A stretch of 13,433 bases of DNA from an uncultured bacterium (GTDB lineage Bacteria > Planctomycetota > UBA1135 > GCA-002686595), in assembly GCA_913058555.1 (NCBI GenBank), contig CAJXRJ010000124.1, positions 1 to 13,433 of the forward strand. Direction: 5' to 3'. The translations under genes and the position numbers were made by a program. How positions within the stretch are numbered: the first letter of the stretch is position 1; every line of letters begins with the position of its first letter. Positions 1 through 6,249 of the stretch are shown here, in pieces. The notes beneath the pieces are model-generated. The model was not told where the DNA came from and did not search any database. It saw only the letters and a list, made by a program, of their open reading frames with translations.

Positions 1-35
1 TATCGTCGGCAGCGTCAGATGTGTATAAGAGACAG
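1..35 (+). other. Illumina Nextera adapter remnant at contig end
   Basis: Bases 3-35 are identical to the Nextera Read 1 transposase adapter, including the 19-bp Tn5 mosaic end AGATGTGTATAAGAGACAG at 17-35. Genomic sequence can only begin at base 36. This is library-preparation sequence left in the assembly, not a transposon end in the organism. The two bases before it (TA) are also of doubtful origin. Confidence 0.97.
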
Positions 36-36
36 G

Positions 37-126
37 CGATATAAGGGCTCCATCACGTTGGACTACGGTTCCCGCGACGATCTTGAGCGTGTGTGCGATC
101 TGATCGCCCCAAAACCGACGGTGTAG
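37..126 (+). CDS. parB: ParB chromosome-partitioning protein, C-terminal fragment
   Basis: This open frame ends at the TAG at 124-126 and encodes 29 residues, RYKGSITLDYGSRDDLERV followed by a short tail. The pattern KGxIxLxYxSxDDLERV is that of the C-terminal dimerisation domain of ParB/Spo0J: two short strands, then a helix. ParB is the CTP-dependent DNA clamp that loads at parS and helps position the origin and load SMC. The CTPase, helix-turn-helix and linker parts lie off the left edge, because the contig begins at the adapter at 36. The five perfect or near-perfect parS sites directly downstream strongly support the call. A GTG, TTG or ATG start cannot be seen. The fragment is short, so identity rests on motif plus context. 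Confidence 0.82.
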   Translation, partial: RYKGSITLDYGSRDDLERVCDLIAPKPTV

Positions 127-149
127 TGGGCGCTCACCAGGTGTGAAGT

Positions 150-183
150 GACGCCCGATGTTCCACGTGGAACATCGGGCGTC
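150..183 (+). terminator. 34-bp perfect palindrome: probable parB terminator built around parS
   Basis: The sequence from 150 to 183 is a perfect palindrome with the parS core (159-174) at its centre and flanking arms GACGCCCGA and TCGGGCGTC. It begins 24 bases after the parB stop and is followed by TTTGCGTT. As RNA it would fold into a GC-rich hairpin followed by a short U stretch, so it could terminate parB transcription. The U tract is short and interrupted, so efficiency is uncertain. Confidence 0.6.
159..174. promoter_or_regulatory. parS site 1
   Basis: TGTTCCACGTGGAACA is a perfect 16-bp palindrome and a known variant of the universal chromosomal parS consensus TGTTNCACGTGNAACA. It is the closest site to parB and sits inside the 34-bp palindrome at 150-183. 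Confidence 0.96.
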
Positions 184-200
184 TTTGCGTTGGGGTCGAA

Positions 201-216
201 TGTTCCACGTGGAACA
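201..216. promoter_or_regulatory. parS site 2
   Basis: This is an exact copy of the 16-bp core TGTTCCACGTGGAACA. Its centre lies 42 bp from that of site 1, which is four helical turns at 10.5 bp per turn, so the two sites face the same side of the DNA. Confidence 0.96.
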
Positions 217-334
217 TCTGCGATGCCTCCAAGATCCCGTGGGCAGGCGGACCCCGCCGGTTGGAGACCGCCGCGTGCTGGCGGGCGGGATTCCGTGTCA
301 CTGCGAGGCCGACCTGGACCCCAGGGGCCACTGA

Positions 335-350
335 GGTTCCACGTGGAACA
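335..350. promoter_or_regulatory. parS site 3 (one substitution)
   Basis: GGTTCCACGTGGAACA differs from the other copies only at the outermost left base (G in place of T). The inner 14-bp palindrome GTTCCACGTGGAAC that ParB reads is intact, so binding is expected to be kept or slightly reduced. Confidence 0.92.
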
Positions 351-465
351 TTCGGGCCCGGGCCGTGGCCCAGACCTTATGAGGGAAGTCCGATCGCGTG
401 AGCGCCCGGCGCCTGGTATCCCGATAGGGGGTGGATCAACCGCTGGACAGGGTTCGGATACTCGA

Positions 466-481
466 TGTTCCACGTGGAACA
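466..481. promoter_or_regulatory. parS site 4
   Basis: This is an exact copy of TGTTCCACGTGGAACA, 131 bp centre to centre from site 3. The similar 134-bp spacing between sites 2 and 3 may be coincidence. Confidence 0.96.
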
Positions 482-558
482 TGCGCTCCTCAGCGCTCGG
501 CTCGACGCGGTCCCGTCCTCATGCTGTTGCCCTGTGCCGCACGGTCGGTTCCGAGAGA

Positions 559-583
559 ACTCCACGTGTTATCCACATGGAGT
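559..583. repeat. Inverted repeat carrying a DnaA box, parS-like arms
   Basis: The arms ACTCCACGTG (559-568) and CACATGGAGT (574-583) pair at 9 of 10 positions around the spacer TTATC. The left arm contains TCCACGTG, the core of a parS half-site, and the right arm carries the same half-site with one change. The DnaA box at 569-577 runs from the spacer into the right arm, so the two signals overlap. Confidence 0.7.
569..577 (+). promoter_or_regulatory. DnaA box, perfect consensus
   Basis: TTATCCACA matches the high-affinity DnaA-box consensus TTATNCACA at all positions. A single 9-mer can occur by chance in 13 kb, but its place in a parS array next to parB, where replication origins commonly lie, makes it more credible. 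No AT-rich unwinding element or cluster of further perfect boxes is visible in this window, so it is not a full origin here. Confidence 0.6.
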
Positions 584-697
584 CCTGGGAGCGACTTCTG
601 AGCGAGCCAGGTTAGGAACCACCCTAGGATGCTCCAGGAGACCGCTCACAGTGTCCTGGCAATAGTCTCCCCGAATGGCGGCTTCTTTCGGACCGCA

Positions 698-706
698 GTT
701 TCCACA
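698..706 (+). promoter_or_regulatory. Weak DnaA-box-like site
   Basis: GTTTCCACA matches the DnaA-box consensus at 7 of 9 positions, keeping the TCCACA part. It lies 129 bases after the perfect box in the same gene-free region. Taken alone this is weak evidence. Confidence 0.25.
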
Positions 707-771
707 ATCAGCGCGCTCCGCTGGCGATGACTGTGCCCTGGCGCTCTCGGGGAGGGGGCGCCTGGATCGGA

Positions 772-787
772 TGTTCCACGTGGAACA
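772..787. promoter_or_regulatory. parS site 5
   Basis: This is an exact copy of TGTTCCACGTGGAACA. The symmetry extends outward to a 24-bp perfect palindrome at 768-791 (CGGA on the left, TCCG on the right). It ends 13 bases before the terminator stem at 801. Confidence 0.96.
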
Positions 788-800
788 TCCGGCAGCCAAG

Positions 801-841
801 CAAGAAGGGCGCCCATCCGGTGGGGATGGGCGCCCTTCTTG
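801..841 (-). terminator. Strong terminator hairpin after the isomerase gene
   Basis: Two perfect 18-base arms (801-818 and 824-841) enclose the 5-base loop GGTGG. The arms start CAAGAAGGGCGCCC and are GC-rich in the middle. The hairpin lies 36 bases past the stop of the leftward isomerase gene, so it probably ends that transcript. Because the stem is flanked by A- and T-rich ends on both sides, it could also stop rightward transcripts coming from parB. Confidence 0.85.
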
Positions 842-877
842 GACGTTCGGTAGCCGGCGCTGACGGCCGGCCCTAGC

Positions 878-1879
878 TCAGAGAACCTTCGTCGACTCGA
901 TCTTGACCGGCTCCAAAGGACGCTCTGGGTTGCCTTCTTCGGTCTCCGCGGCCGTCACTTCCTTCACGATATCGAGGCCTTCAAGGACCACTCCGAAGAC
1001 CACGTACTGGCCGTCGAACTGATTGTGCATCGGCGTCGAGGTGATGTAGAACTGGGATCCAGAGGAGTCCGTAGCACCGGAGGTCTTGGCGGCAGCCACA
1101 GCGCCTTCCACGTGCTTCAGGTTGTTCTTCTCCTGGGGGATCTTGTAGCCGGGTCCGCCCAGGCCCCAGGTGTCAGGCTCGCCCTCTTTCGTGTTTGGAT
1201 CCCCGCCCTGCATGAACTGACCGCTATTGATGCGGTGGAACAGGGTGCCGTCATAAAAGCCCTCAGAGGCGAGCTTCACCATGTTGTTGGCGTGGAGCGG
1301 GGCGAGGTCGGTGTACAGGCCAAGGACGATCCTGCCCCTGGAGGTGTTGAACTCGATCTTCGCGTGCTCAGCCGGCAACTCCGGGTTGGAGTAGATCTGC
1401 GCCTTCTTGTGGAAGTTGCTCTCGGCTTCGATCCGGCTCGTCATGTGATCGAGGAGCGTTGCCGAGGCGCCGTCCTTGCCAACAGGGAAAGCGAGCTTCG
1501 TGAGCAGAGGGGAGGCGTGCTCCCGAGCGGACGACAAAGTCGACGTCGCGTCGCTGAATTCCCGGTCGCCCACTTCCACGGCCGTTTGAAAGACCTTCAC
1601 CCAGGAGGAGATGGCCGGGTCTTTGATCGCCCGACTGGCGGAGGCCAGGGAGCCCGCCAGGTCGTCACCGCCGGTGGAACGTGCGTCGAATAGCTGTTCC
1701 CAGTCAGCGCGAACGGCGTCGACCTTGGCTTCGCCGGAGCGTTGCATGTAGATGATCGCGGCCGCGATCACCGCGAGCAGTCCGAGCCCGTGCCACTTAT
1801 AGCTATCGACGAACTCCGCGAACGCGGAGCGTTCCTCTTGGATGATCGTGATTTCGGTTGCCGCCTTATGCTTGGCCAT
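878..1879 (-). CDS. Membrane-anchored cyclophilin-type peptidyl-prolyl cis-trans isomerase
   Basis: The protein has 333 residues. After a short cytoplasmic N-terminus, one membrane segment lies at about 31-46 (GLGLLAVIAAAIIYMQ). A helical linker of about 50-170 follows, and then a cyclophilin domain at about 173-331. Catalytic-site motifs are visible: LFHRINSGQFMQGGDP (213-228, the active Arg, Phe and Gln), SGSQFYIT (273-280) and FDGQYVVFG (288-296). The tryptophan common in eukaryotic cyclophilins is replaced by Gln, as in many bacterial members. The likely role is prolyl isomerisation during folding of exported proteins at the outer face of the inner membrane. The anchor-plus-helical-linker layout recalls PpiD/YfgM-type periplasmic folding factors, which is analogy only. 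The ATG at 1879 has no clear Shine-Dalgarno. The gene is a single transcription unit closed by the hairpin at 801-841. Confidence 0.93.
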   Translation of the reverse strand: MAKHKAATEITIIQEERSAFAEFVDSYKWHGLGLLAVIAAAIIYMQRSGEAKVDAVRADWEQLFDARSTGGDDLAGSLASASRAIKDPAISSWVKVFQTAVEVGDREFSDATSTLSSAREHASPLLTKLAFPVGKDGASATLLDHMTSRIEAESNFHKKAQIYSNPELPAEHAKIEFNTSRGRIVLGLYTDLAPLHANNMVKLASEGFYDGTLFHRINSGQFMQGGDPNTKEGEPDTWGLGGPGYKIPQEKNNLKHVEGAVAAAKTSGATDSSGSQFYITSTPMHNQFDGQYVVFGVVLEGLDIVKEVTAAETEEGNPERPLEPVKIESTKVL

Positions 1880-2311
1880 GGTGCAAGGGGCTTCGCTAGC
1901 GATTGCTCAATCTGCGAAGCATTTAGAGTTGTCTGCGGGGGGCGACGCAAGTGTTGCGGCGCGAGGAAGGGCGGATCGCCCGCGAGGGGCGTTCCAACGG
2001 CTCCGGGAACGGGCATGCGAGGGTCACAGGCACTGAGACCCCCGTAGGCCGTTCAATCGGCCGCGAAGTATAGGCTTGGCCAAGGAATCGTGCTCTTCCC
2101 AGTCCAGAAGCCCTTCACTTCTGTCGAGGATCCGCATCCAAAATGCGCACCGAATCGCCTCCTGCGTTGAAATCCCTACGCCCGACGCGATGATCCTGCG
2201 CCCCGTGCGTATTCGCCGATCCTCCCCCTGGGAGCCTGCGGGCCCCGGGGCAACAGCGCGTTCACTTCCGGCTCGCGAACAGCACCTCTGACCCCTTTCG
2301 TCCCAAGCCAC
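1880..2311. other. Divergent intergenic region, no gene seen
   Basis: This 432-bp gap between divergent genes should hold promoters in both directions. For the rightward gene, TTGAAA at 2167-2172 (5 of 6 matches to a -35 box) with GATGAT at 2189-2194 (4 of 6, 16-bp spacer) is a weak candidate. For the leftward gene, the reverse strand carries TTGCGT, a 17-base spacer and TCTAAA at about 1922-1950, also weak. No tRNA, riboswitch or strong repeat was found. Short frames in this stretch have no recognisable motifs. Confidence 0.45.
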
Positions 2312-4561
2312 ATGCTCATCGCCTTTTCCGCCGCCCTTGTCGCCGCCGCGCCCCAGGAGCCTATGTCGCTCCACCCGCAGTCCGCTGCCATCTCCATTCA
2401 GATGCCGGACGTGCAGGGATTGATCGCCACGTACTCCAAGACGGCTGGCGCCCGCATGATGGCCGACCCTGAACTCCACACGGCCGTGGGCCTCATGATG
2501 GCAGGGGAGGGGGCTCCGCCGGTGAACCCCCTCGAGATGATGATGGGGCAGTACGAGTCCATGGTGAGCGACAACCAGATGCCGCCGATCTTGAGCCTTG
2601 CCTCAGGCATCAAGTCGCTGTCGTTCTCCTTGGACGTCCCCAACGGCGACCTCTTCGCATTCTCCCAGGCCATGGACGCCATGGGTTGGGAAGACCGCGA
2701 CACGAAGACCGCCGAGACCATGGGGATCCGGTTCGTCGCCGACTTTGTCGACGAAGAAGCCCAGGCCGATATGGTGGCCTTCTTCGCAGAGCAGTTCACC
2801 GACGAGGCTCCGTGGGAAACCGAGCTTCAGGCCATGAGCCTGACCCGGGAGGAGGCTGGCGCCTTCGGATCGAAGTCCGTCAGCGTCTGGCGCTACGCCT
2901 CCACGACCGACGAGGAGATGCGGTATGAGATGGACACGTCCATGGCCATGATTGCCGGCGGTACACGCATGGCGATCGTCATGGGCAACGTCGACGTGAT
3001 GGAGTACGTTGACGCGCTCGGCAACGGCGCCACGGAAGGCAACGCGGCTGCGATCTTCGCCGCCGGCCGCAAGTCCATCGGCGGCGCCCAGGGCATTCCC
3101 GTCTTCGAAGCGCACATCAACCCGTTCGTTGAGAGCATGGTGATGAATGCGGAGCCGATGGCTCTGCCCGCCCTCGACCTTGTGGAAGGCCTTGTGGGTC
3201 CCATGGCATCGATGGTCATCCGCGGTGGCCACTGGCGTTTGGACCTGGATCCGGCCACCGGTGAGTTCGTTATGGAGGGCGTGCATGCGCCGTCCAAAGC
3301 GGGCCCGACCGCCGGCCTCCTCGGGGCGACCGCGGTGGATCCAACGGCCCTGACCCTTGCACACCCGGACGCCCTCGTCACGACCGTCACCAGCCTGGAC
3401 AAGAACGTGCTGGTCAATCTCCTCGGCGAAATGGCCAAAATGGACGGTCCTGAGGTCTTCGAAGAGATGGATGCCAACTATGGTTTCCGCCCGGACCGTG
3501 ACCTCGCCCAGCCCCTCGGTTCGGCCGTCAGCTACAGCCTCCCCAAGCTCGGTTCGCTTCTCGCGGCGCCGAACCTGATGATCGCCATGGACCTTGACGA
3601 CAAGGACGGGTTCATCCGTGGTATGGACGGCCTCTTCAAGCTGGCCGGCGAAGCGGGGGAGGGCGTCGAAGTCACCCGCGAGACCTACAAGAAGATCTCG
3701 ACCCTCTACAAGATCTCGATGCCGGCCCTCTTCGAGGACCTCCCGCTCGACGGCCTGCCGGTCGACCTTTCGAAGATCATCGAGCCGACCATCGCCGTGC
3801 TCGACGACCGCGTGGTCATCACGATGAACCGCACCCACGCCAAGAAAGAGGTGCGTCGTGTCCGCAACCTCTTGAAGGAGGGCGCGGAGCCGACGTTCCA
3901 CGCGGGCATCATGGGCCTCGGCGACCTGAAAGGCGCCACGACGGTGAGCTACGCAGACTGGGCAGGCTTCGTTGGGGGCATCTACTCACAGCTCAAAGCC
4001 TTCGGTCCGATGCTAGCGGGCGCACTTCCGGTGGACGTCACCGCGCTGCCGTCCGCTGACGTGCTGACCCGTCACTTCCGCCCGAGCGAGCGCCGCGTGC
4101 GCCTCGAGGGCGGCGCCGTGCGCCACTCCTCGCGCTCGTCCTTCGGTCCTGAGATCTCCGCCCTCCCGCTTACGATGATGTTCACCGTCGGGACGATGGC
4201 AAGCGCGCCCATGATGGATGAGCAGTTGATCGAGGCCCAGCCGTGGGAAGAAGTCGACGAGCCTGTGACTGTGACTGGAGCGGACCTGGCGACCATCAAC
4301 ACCACCGTGGCCTTCACCGAGGTGGCAGTGGCGATCACGCTCTTCCAGCTCGACCAAGGCGACAAGCTACCGGCGACCCTCGCGGAGCTCTCCCAGAAGA
4401 GCACCAATTACCCGGGCGGCTACATCGACGGGGCGCTCCCGAAAGACGGCTGGGGCCGCGACCTCTTGTACAAGGTGGACGGAACGAGCTTCACCCTCTG
4501 GTCCAAGGGCCCGAATGGTGTGGACGAACAAGGCGCCGGAGACGACGTCGTTGCCGATTGA
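2312..4561 (+). CDS. Exported protein of unknown function with pseudopilin (GspG)-like C-terminal domain
   Basis: The 749-residue product begins MLIAFSAALVAAAPQEP, a short hydrophobic leader without the usual basic residues, with probable cleavage after the Ala run. Residues about 20-650 match no family I recognise; they are rich in Met in the first 150 residues. From about 658 the sequence turns into a type II secretion major-pseudopilin-like globular domain: a helix (TTVAFTEVAVAITLFQLDQG), then LPATLAEL, then LPKDGWGRDLLY (709-720), then SKGPNG (731-736) and an acidic Asp-rich end. The N-terminal methylated pilin helix is absent, so this is not a functional pseudopilin. No Shine-Dalgarno precedes the ATG, and no in-frame ATG, GTG or TTG was seen in the roughly 60 bases above it. 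The gene stands 36 bp before the acyltransferase cluster and could be transcribed with it. Function is unknown; a periplasmic or surface role is inferred. Confidence 0.85.
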   Translation: MLIAFSAALVAAAPQEPMSLHPQSAAISIQMPDVQGLIATYSKTAGARMMADPELHTAVGLMMAGEGAPPVNPLEMMMGQYESMVSDNQMPPILSLASGIKSLSFSLDVPNGDLFAFSQAMDAMGWEDRDTKTAETMGIRFVADFVDEEAQADMVAFFAEQFTDEAPWETELQAMSLTREEAGAFGSKSVSVWRYASTTDEEMRYEMDTSMAMIAGGTRMAIVMGNVDVMEYVDALGNGATEGNAAAIFAAGRKSIGGAQGIPVFEAHINPFVESMVMNAEPMALPALDLVEGLVGPMASMVIRGGHWRLDLDPATGEFVMEGVHAPSKAGPTAGLLGATAVDPTALTLAHPDALVTTVTSLDKNVLVNLLGEMAKMDGPEVFEEMDANYGFRPDRDLAQPLGSAVSYSLPKLGSLLAAPNLMIAMDLDDKDGFIRGMDGLFKLAGEAGEGVEVTRETYKKISTLYKISMPALFEDLPLDGLPVDLSKIIEPTIAVLDDRVVITMNRTHAKKEVRRVRNLLKEGAEPTFHAGIMGLGDLKGATTVSYADWAGFVGGIYSQLKAFGPMLAGALPVDVTALPSADVLTRHFRPSERRVRLEGGAVRHSSRSSFGPEISALPLTMMFTVGTMASAPMMDEQLIEAQPWEEVDEPVTVTGADLATINTTVAFTEVAVAITLFQLDQGDKLPATLAELSQKSTNYPGGYIDGALPKDGWGRDLLYKVDGTSFTLWSKGPNGVDEQGAGDDVVAD

Positions 4562-4597
4562 CCTGGGAGGGGCATTGGGATCATCCTTCCGGGCTCG

Positions 4598-5401
4598 ATG
4601 AGCACCGGTAGCGACGAACCAAGCCCCAAGGCCCAAGCGGACTCGACCGTCGAAGGCGGAGAGTCCACGCCCGAGTGGCAATACCGGCGCAGCGACCGTT
4701 CCCACCGGAACGGCCCGCTGCGCCGGCGCTATAGGGACTTTCGTCGGCGCGTGACGGCCCCTCTCATCCCAGCCCTCGTGCCGCCGATTCTGCGCACGAT
4801 CGGACGCACTTGGCGGGTTCGATCCACGGCCGGGGAGCGGCGGAAAGACGTCCTGGAGTCGCCGCAGGGCTGCATCGCCGTGCTCTGGCATGGACGCATG
4901 GCGGCGGCGGCGCCGCTCTTTACCGGTGTGGACGCTGTGATCCTGGTCTCGCGGTCGGGGGACGGCGACATGGCGAACGTCCTGCTGTCCCGCTTGGGAT
5001 ACGAGACCCTGAGGGGGTCGACCGGGAAGGTGGGGGGGACGGTCCTGAAAACCATGCGGGCGACGCTCGACGGGGGCCGGGCGATCGCCATCACGCCCGA
5101 CGGGCCGCGCGGCCCGCGGCACCACGTGAATCGAGGGGCCGCGTTCCTCGCAAGGGCCACGGGGCGCCCCATCCTGCCGATCGGCTTTGCCGCTCGACGC
5201 GCCCTGCGCCTGCACTCCTGGGATCGATTCATGGTTCCCGCGCCCTTCACGAGGGTCCAGGTGGTCTACGGCGAGCCCGTCCACGTTCCCTCGGGCGCCA
5301 CCGATGAGGAGCTGACGGCGGTCTCGGAGACGGTCCGGACGCGGCTCATGGACGCGGAGATCGCGGCTTACGGCTCCCTGGGAAAGGAGGTGGATTGGTG
5401 A
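4598..5401 (+). CDS. Lysophospholipid acyltransferase family protein (DUF374)
   Basis: The 267-residue product carries the DUF374 series of motifs in order: LWHGRM (96-101) with the presumed catalytic His, SRSGDGD (118-124), RGSTGK (139-144), ITPDGPRGPR (165-174) and LPIGF (193-197). The family is related to the acyltransferases that attach fatty acids to lipid A or lysophospholipids at the inner membrane. The precise substrate is not known from sequence. The first 40 residues are polar and low-complexity, and could be a disordered tail or mean that the true start is further in. The ATG has no adjacent Shine-Dalgarno. Its stop overlaps the next gene by four bases (GTGA), so it is the first gene of a translationally coupled trio. 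Confidence 0.88.
   Translation: MSTGSDEPSPKAQADSTVEGGESTPEWQYRRSDRSHRNGPLRRRYRDFRRRVTAPLIPALVPPILRTIGRTWRVRSTAGERRKDVLESPQGCIAVLWHGRMAAAAPLFTGVDAVILVSRSGDGDMANVLLSRLGYETLRGSTGKVGGTVLKTMRATLDGGRAIAITPDGPRGPRHHVNRGAAFLARATGRPILPIGFAARRALRLHSWDRFMVPAPFTRVQVVYGEPVHVPSGATDEELTAVSETVRTRLMDAEIAAYGSLGKEVDW
5383..5390 (+). promoter_or_regulatory. Ribosome binding site that decides the DUF72 start
   Basis: AAAGGAGG is a near-perfect Shine-Dalgarno inside the end of the acyltransferase gene. It is 7 bases before GTG at 5398 but only 4 before the alternative TTG at 5395, so GTG is the better start. GTG also gives the typical four-base GTGA overlap with the preceding stop. Confidence 0.75.
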
Positions 5402-6249
5402 TCCGCATCGGTCCTTCCGGCTGGACTCACCCAGGGCTCCTGTCCGTTTGGCCCCAGGGCCGCAGTGGAGGGGCGCCCTTTGACCCCCTCGAGTTCCTAG
5501 GGCGCTACTTCGGGTGCGTCGAGGTCGATGCCACCGCCCACGCGGTTCCCCGGGCGGAGCACGTCCAGCGCTGGCAGGCCTCCCTTGCGGAGGCCGAACG
5601 GACCCGCATCGTCCTGCGCTTGCCCAGGTCCCTCACGGACCTCTCTCGGGATCCGGCGGATCGCGCGGCCGAGGCGGAGCGGACCAATACGGCCCTCCAG
5701 AGCCTCGTCCGGCGAAAGAAGCTCGGCGCCCTGGTGGCCGAACTGGCCCCCGGGACGATCTTTGGCCCGGCCGAAACCCGGGCTCTGATCGAGCTTGCGC
5801 GGGCCTTTCCCGGCGCGCCGCTTGTGCTCGAGGCGGACCACGGGTCCTGGTACGAACGTACGGCCCTCGACACCGTGGGGGGCGCGGGGTGGTCCCTCGC
5901 TCACGTGGAGCCAGCGGACCGCTGGGATGCCCCGCCCAGGGACCATCGGCCGACCGGTCCCGTTGGGATGCTGCGGCTTCTCGCCCCCGGGCGAGCGGGC
6001 CCGCCCGTGATTGGGGCCCTGGCAAGACGTGCGCGGCTTCTGGAGCCCCGCGTGGATGAGGTCTTTGTCGTGGCCGCGAATGGTGGTCGTGAGTCCTCCG
6101 CGCCTGAGCTCCGCCTGGCGGCCGCCCTCGAGATCAAATTTGTCCTACGGGGGCAGTCCCCCGTACCTGCCTGGCCGGAGATCGTTCAGGCTTGTCCGCA
6201 CCTCGCCCCCGTCGTGGTGCTGCCCTCCGGCCCCGATCCGATCCCATGA
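5398..6249 (+). CDS. DUF72 (YecE-like) TIM-barrel-type protein, divergent
   Basis: From the GTG start the product has 283 residues. The N-terminus RIGPSGW (3-9) and the stretch FLGRYFGCVEVDATAHAVP (33-51) match the DUF72 hallmark, in which IGTSGW is followed by a region around VEINSTFY. LVLEADHGSWYE (142-153) corresponds to the family's EFRHxSW segment. The family is predicted to be a TIM barrel of unknown biochemical function. Several usual residues differ here (ATAH in place of STFY, and no clear C-terminal NNH-type motif), so this copy may have lost or changed activity. It overlaps the gene before it by GTGA and the gene after it by ATGA, which implies coupled translation. Confidence 0.82.
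   Translation: MIRIGPSGWTHPGLLSVWPQGRSGGAPFDPLEFLGRYFGCVEVDATAHAVPRAEHVQRWQASLAEAERTRIVLRLPRSLTDLSRDPADRAAEAERTNTALQSLVRRKKLGALVAELAPGTIFGPAETRALIELARAFPGAPLVLEADHGSWYERTALDTVGGAGWSLAHVEPADRWDAPPRDHRPTGPVGMLRLLAPGRAGPPVIGALARRARLLEPRVDEVFVVAANGGRESSAPELRLAAALEIKFVLRGQSPVPAWPEIVQACPHLAPVVVLPSGPDPIP

Larger units (their letters stand above)
127..877. other. Gene-free parS array (centromere-like region) downstream of parB
   Basis: About 750 bp between the parB stop and the stop of the leftward isomerase gene contain no convincing gene. All the open frames here repeat the peptides MFHVEH, CSTWN or VPRGT, which are simply the three-frame translations of the parS palindrome. The region contains five parS cores (starting at 159, 201, 335, 466 and 772), a DnaA box at 569-577 inside an inverted repeat, a weaker DnaA-box-like site near 698, and a strong terminator at 801-841. 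Centre-to-centre spacings are 42, 134, 131 and 306 bp. Clustered parS next to parB is known in other bacteria, and Myxococcus is the densest example I know of. Confidence 0.85.

Noticed and set aside
17..35. Tn5 mosaic end considered as a natural transposon terminus
   Set aside because: The full Nextera adapter precedes it at the contig edge, so it is library sequence.
150..790. Regularly repeated 16-mers considered as a CRISPR array
   Set aside because: The repeats are perfect parS palindromes with irregular spacing from 42 to 306 bp, and there are no cas genes.
63..863. Several small open frames on both strands carrying MFHVEH, CSTWN or VPRGT peptides
   Set aside because: These peptides are the three-frame translations of the palindromic parS site. 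The frames share nothing else and have no start signals, so they are not genes.
1025..1693. A 222-codon plus-strand open frame opposite the cyclophilin gene
   Set aside because: It is a shadow of a gene whose catalytic motifs are clear on the minus strand.
2040..2200. Possible tRNA or structured RNA upstream of the exported-protein gene
   Set aside because: No cloverleaf arms or TPsiC-like GGTTCGAAT motif could be paired.
2603..3901. A 432-codon open frame on the minus strand, and others opposite the large exported protein
   Set aside because: They are antisense shadows in GC-rich coding DNA. Their composition (His- and Arg-rich without domains) is typical of such shadows, and the plus-strand frame has a leader and a recognisable domain.
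4367..5284. A 305-codon minus-strand open frame opposite the acyltransferase
   Set aside because: It is Arg/Pro-rich, has no motifs and overlaps the end of one real gene and most of another.
6192..6245. Upstream in-frame start for the alpha/beta hydrolase
   Set aside because: It would overlap the DUF72 gene by 58 bases and add an Arg/Pro-rich stretch, whereas ATG 6246 gives the usual ATGA overlap.
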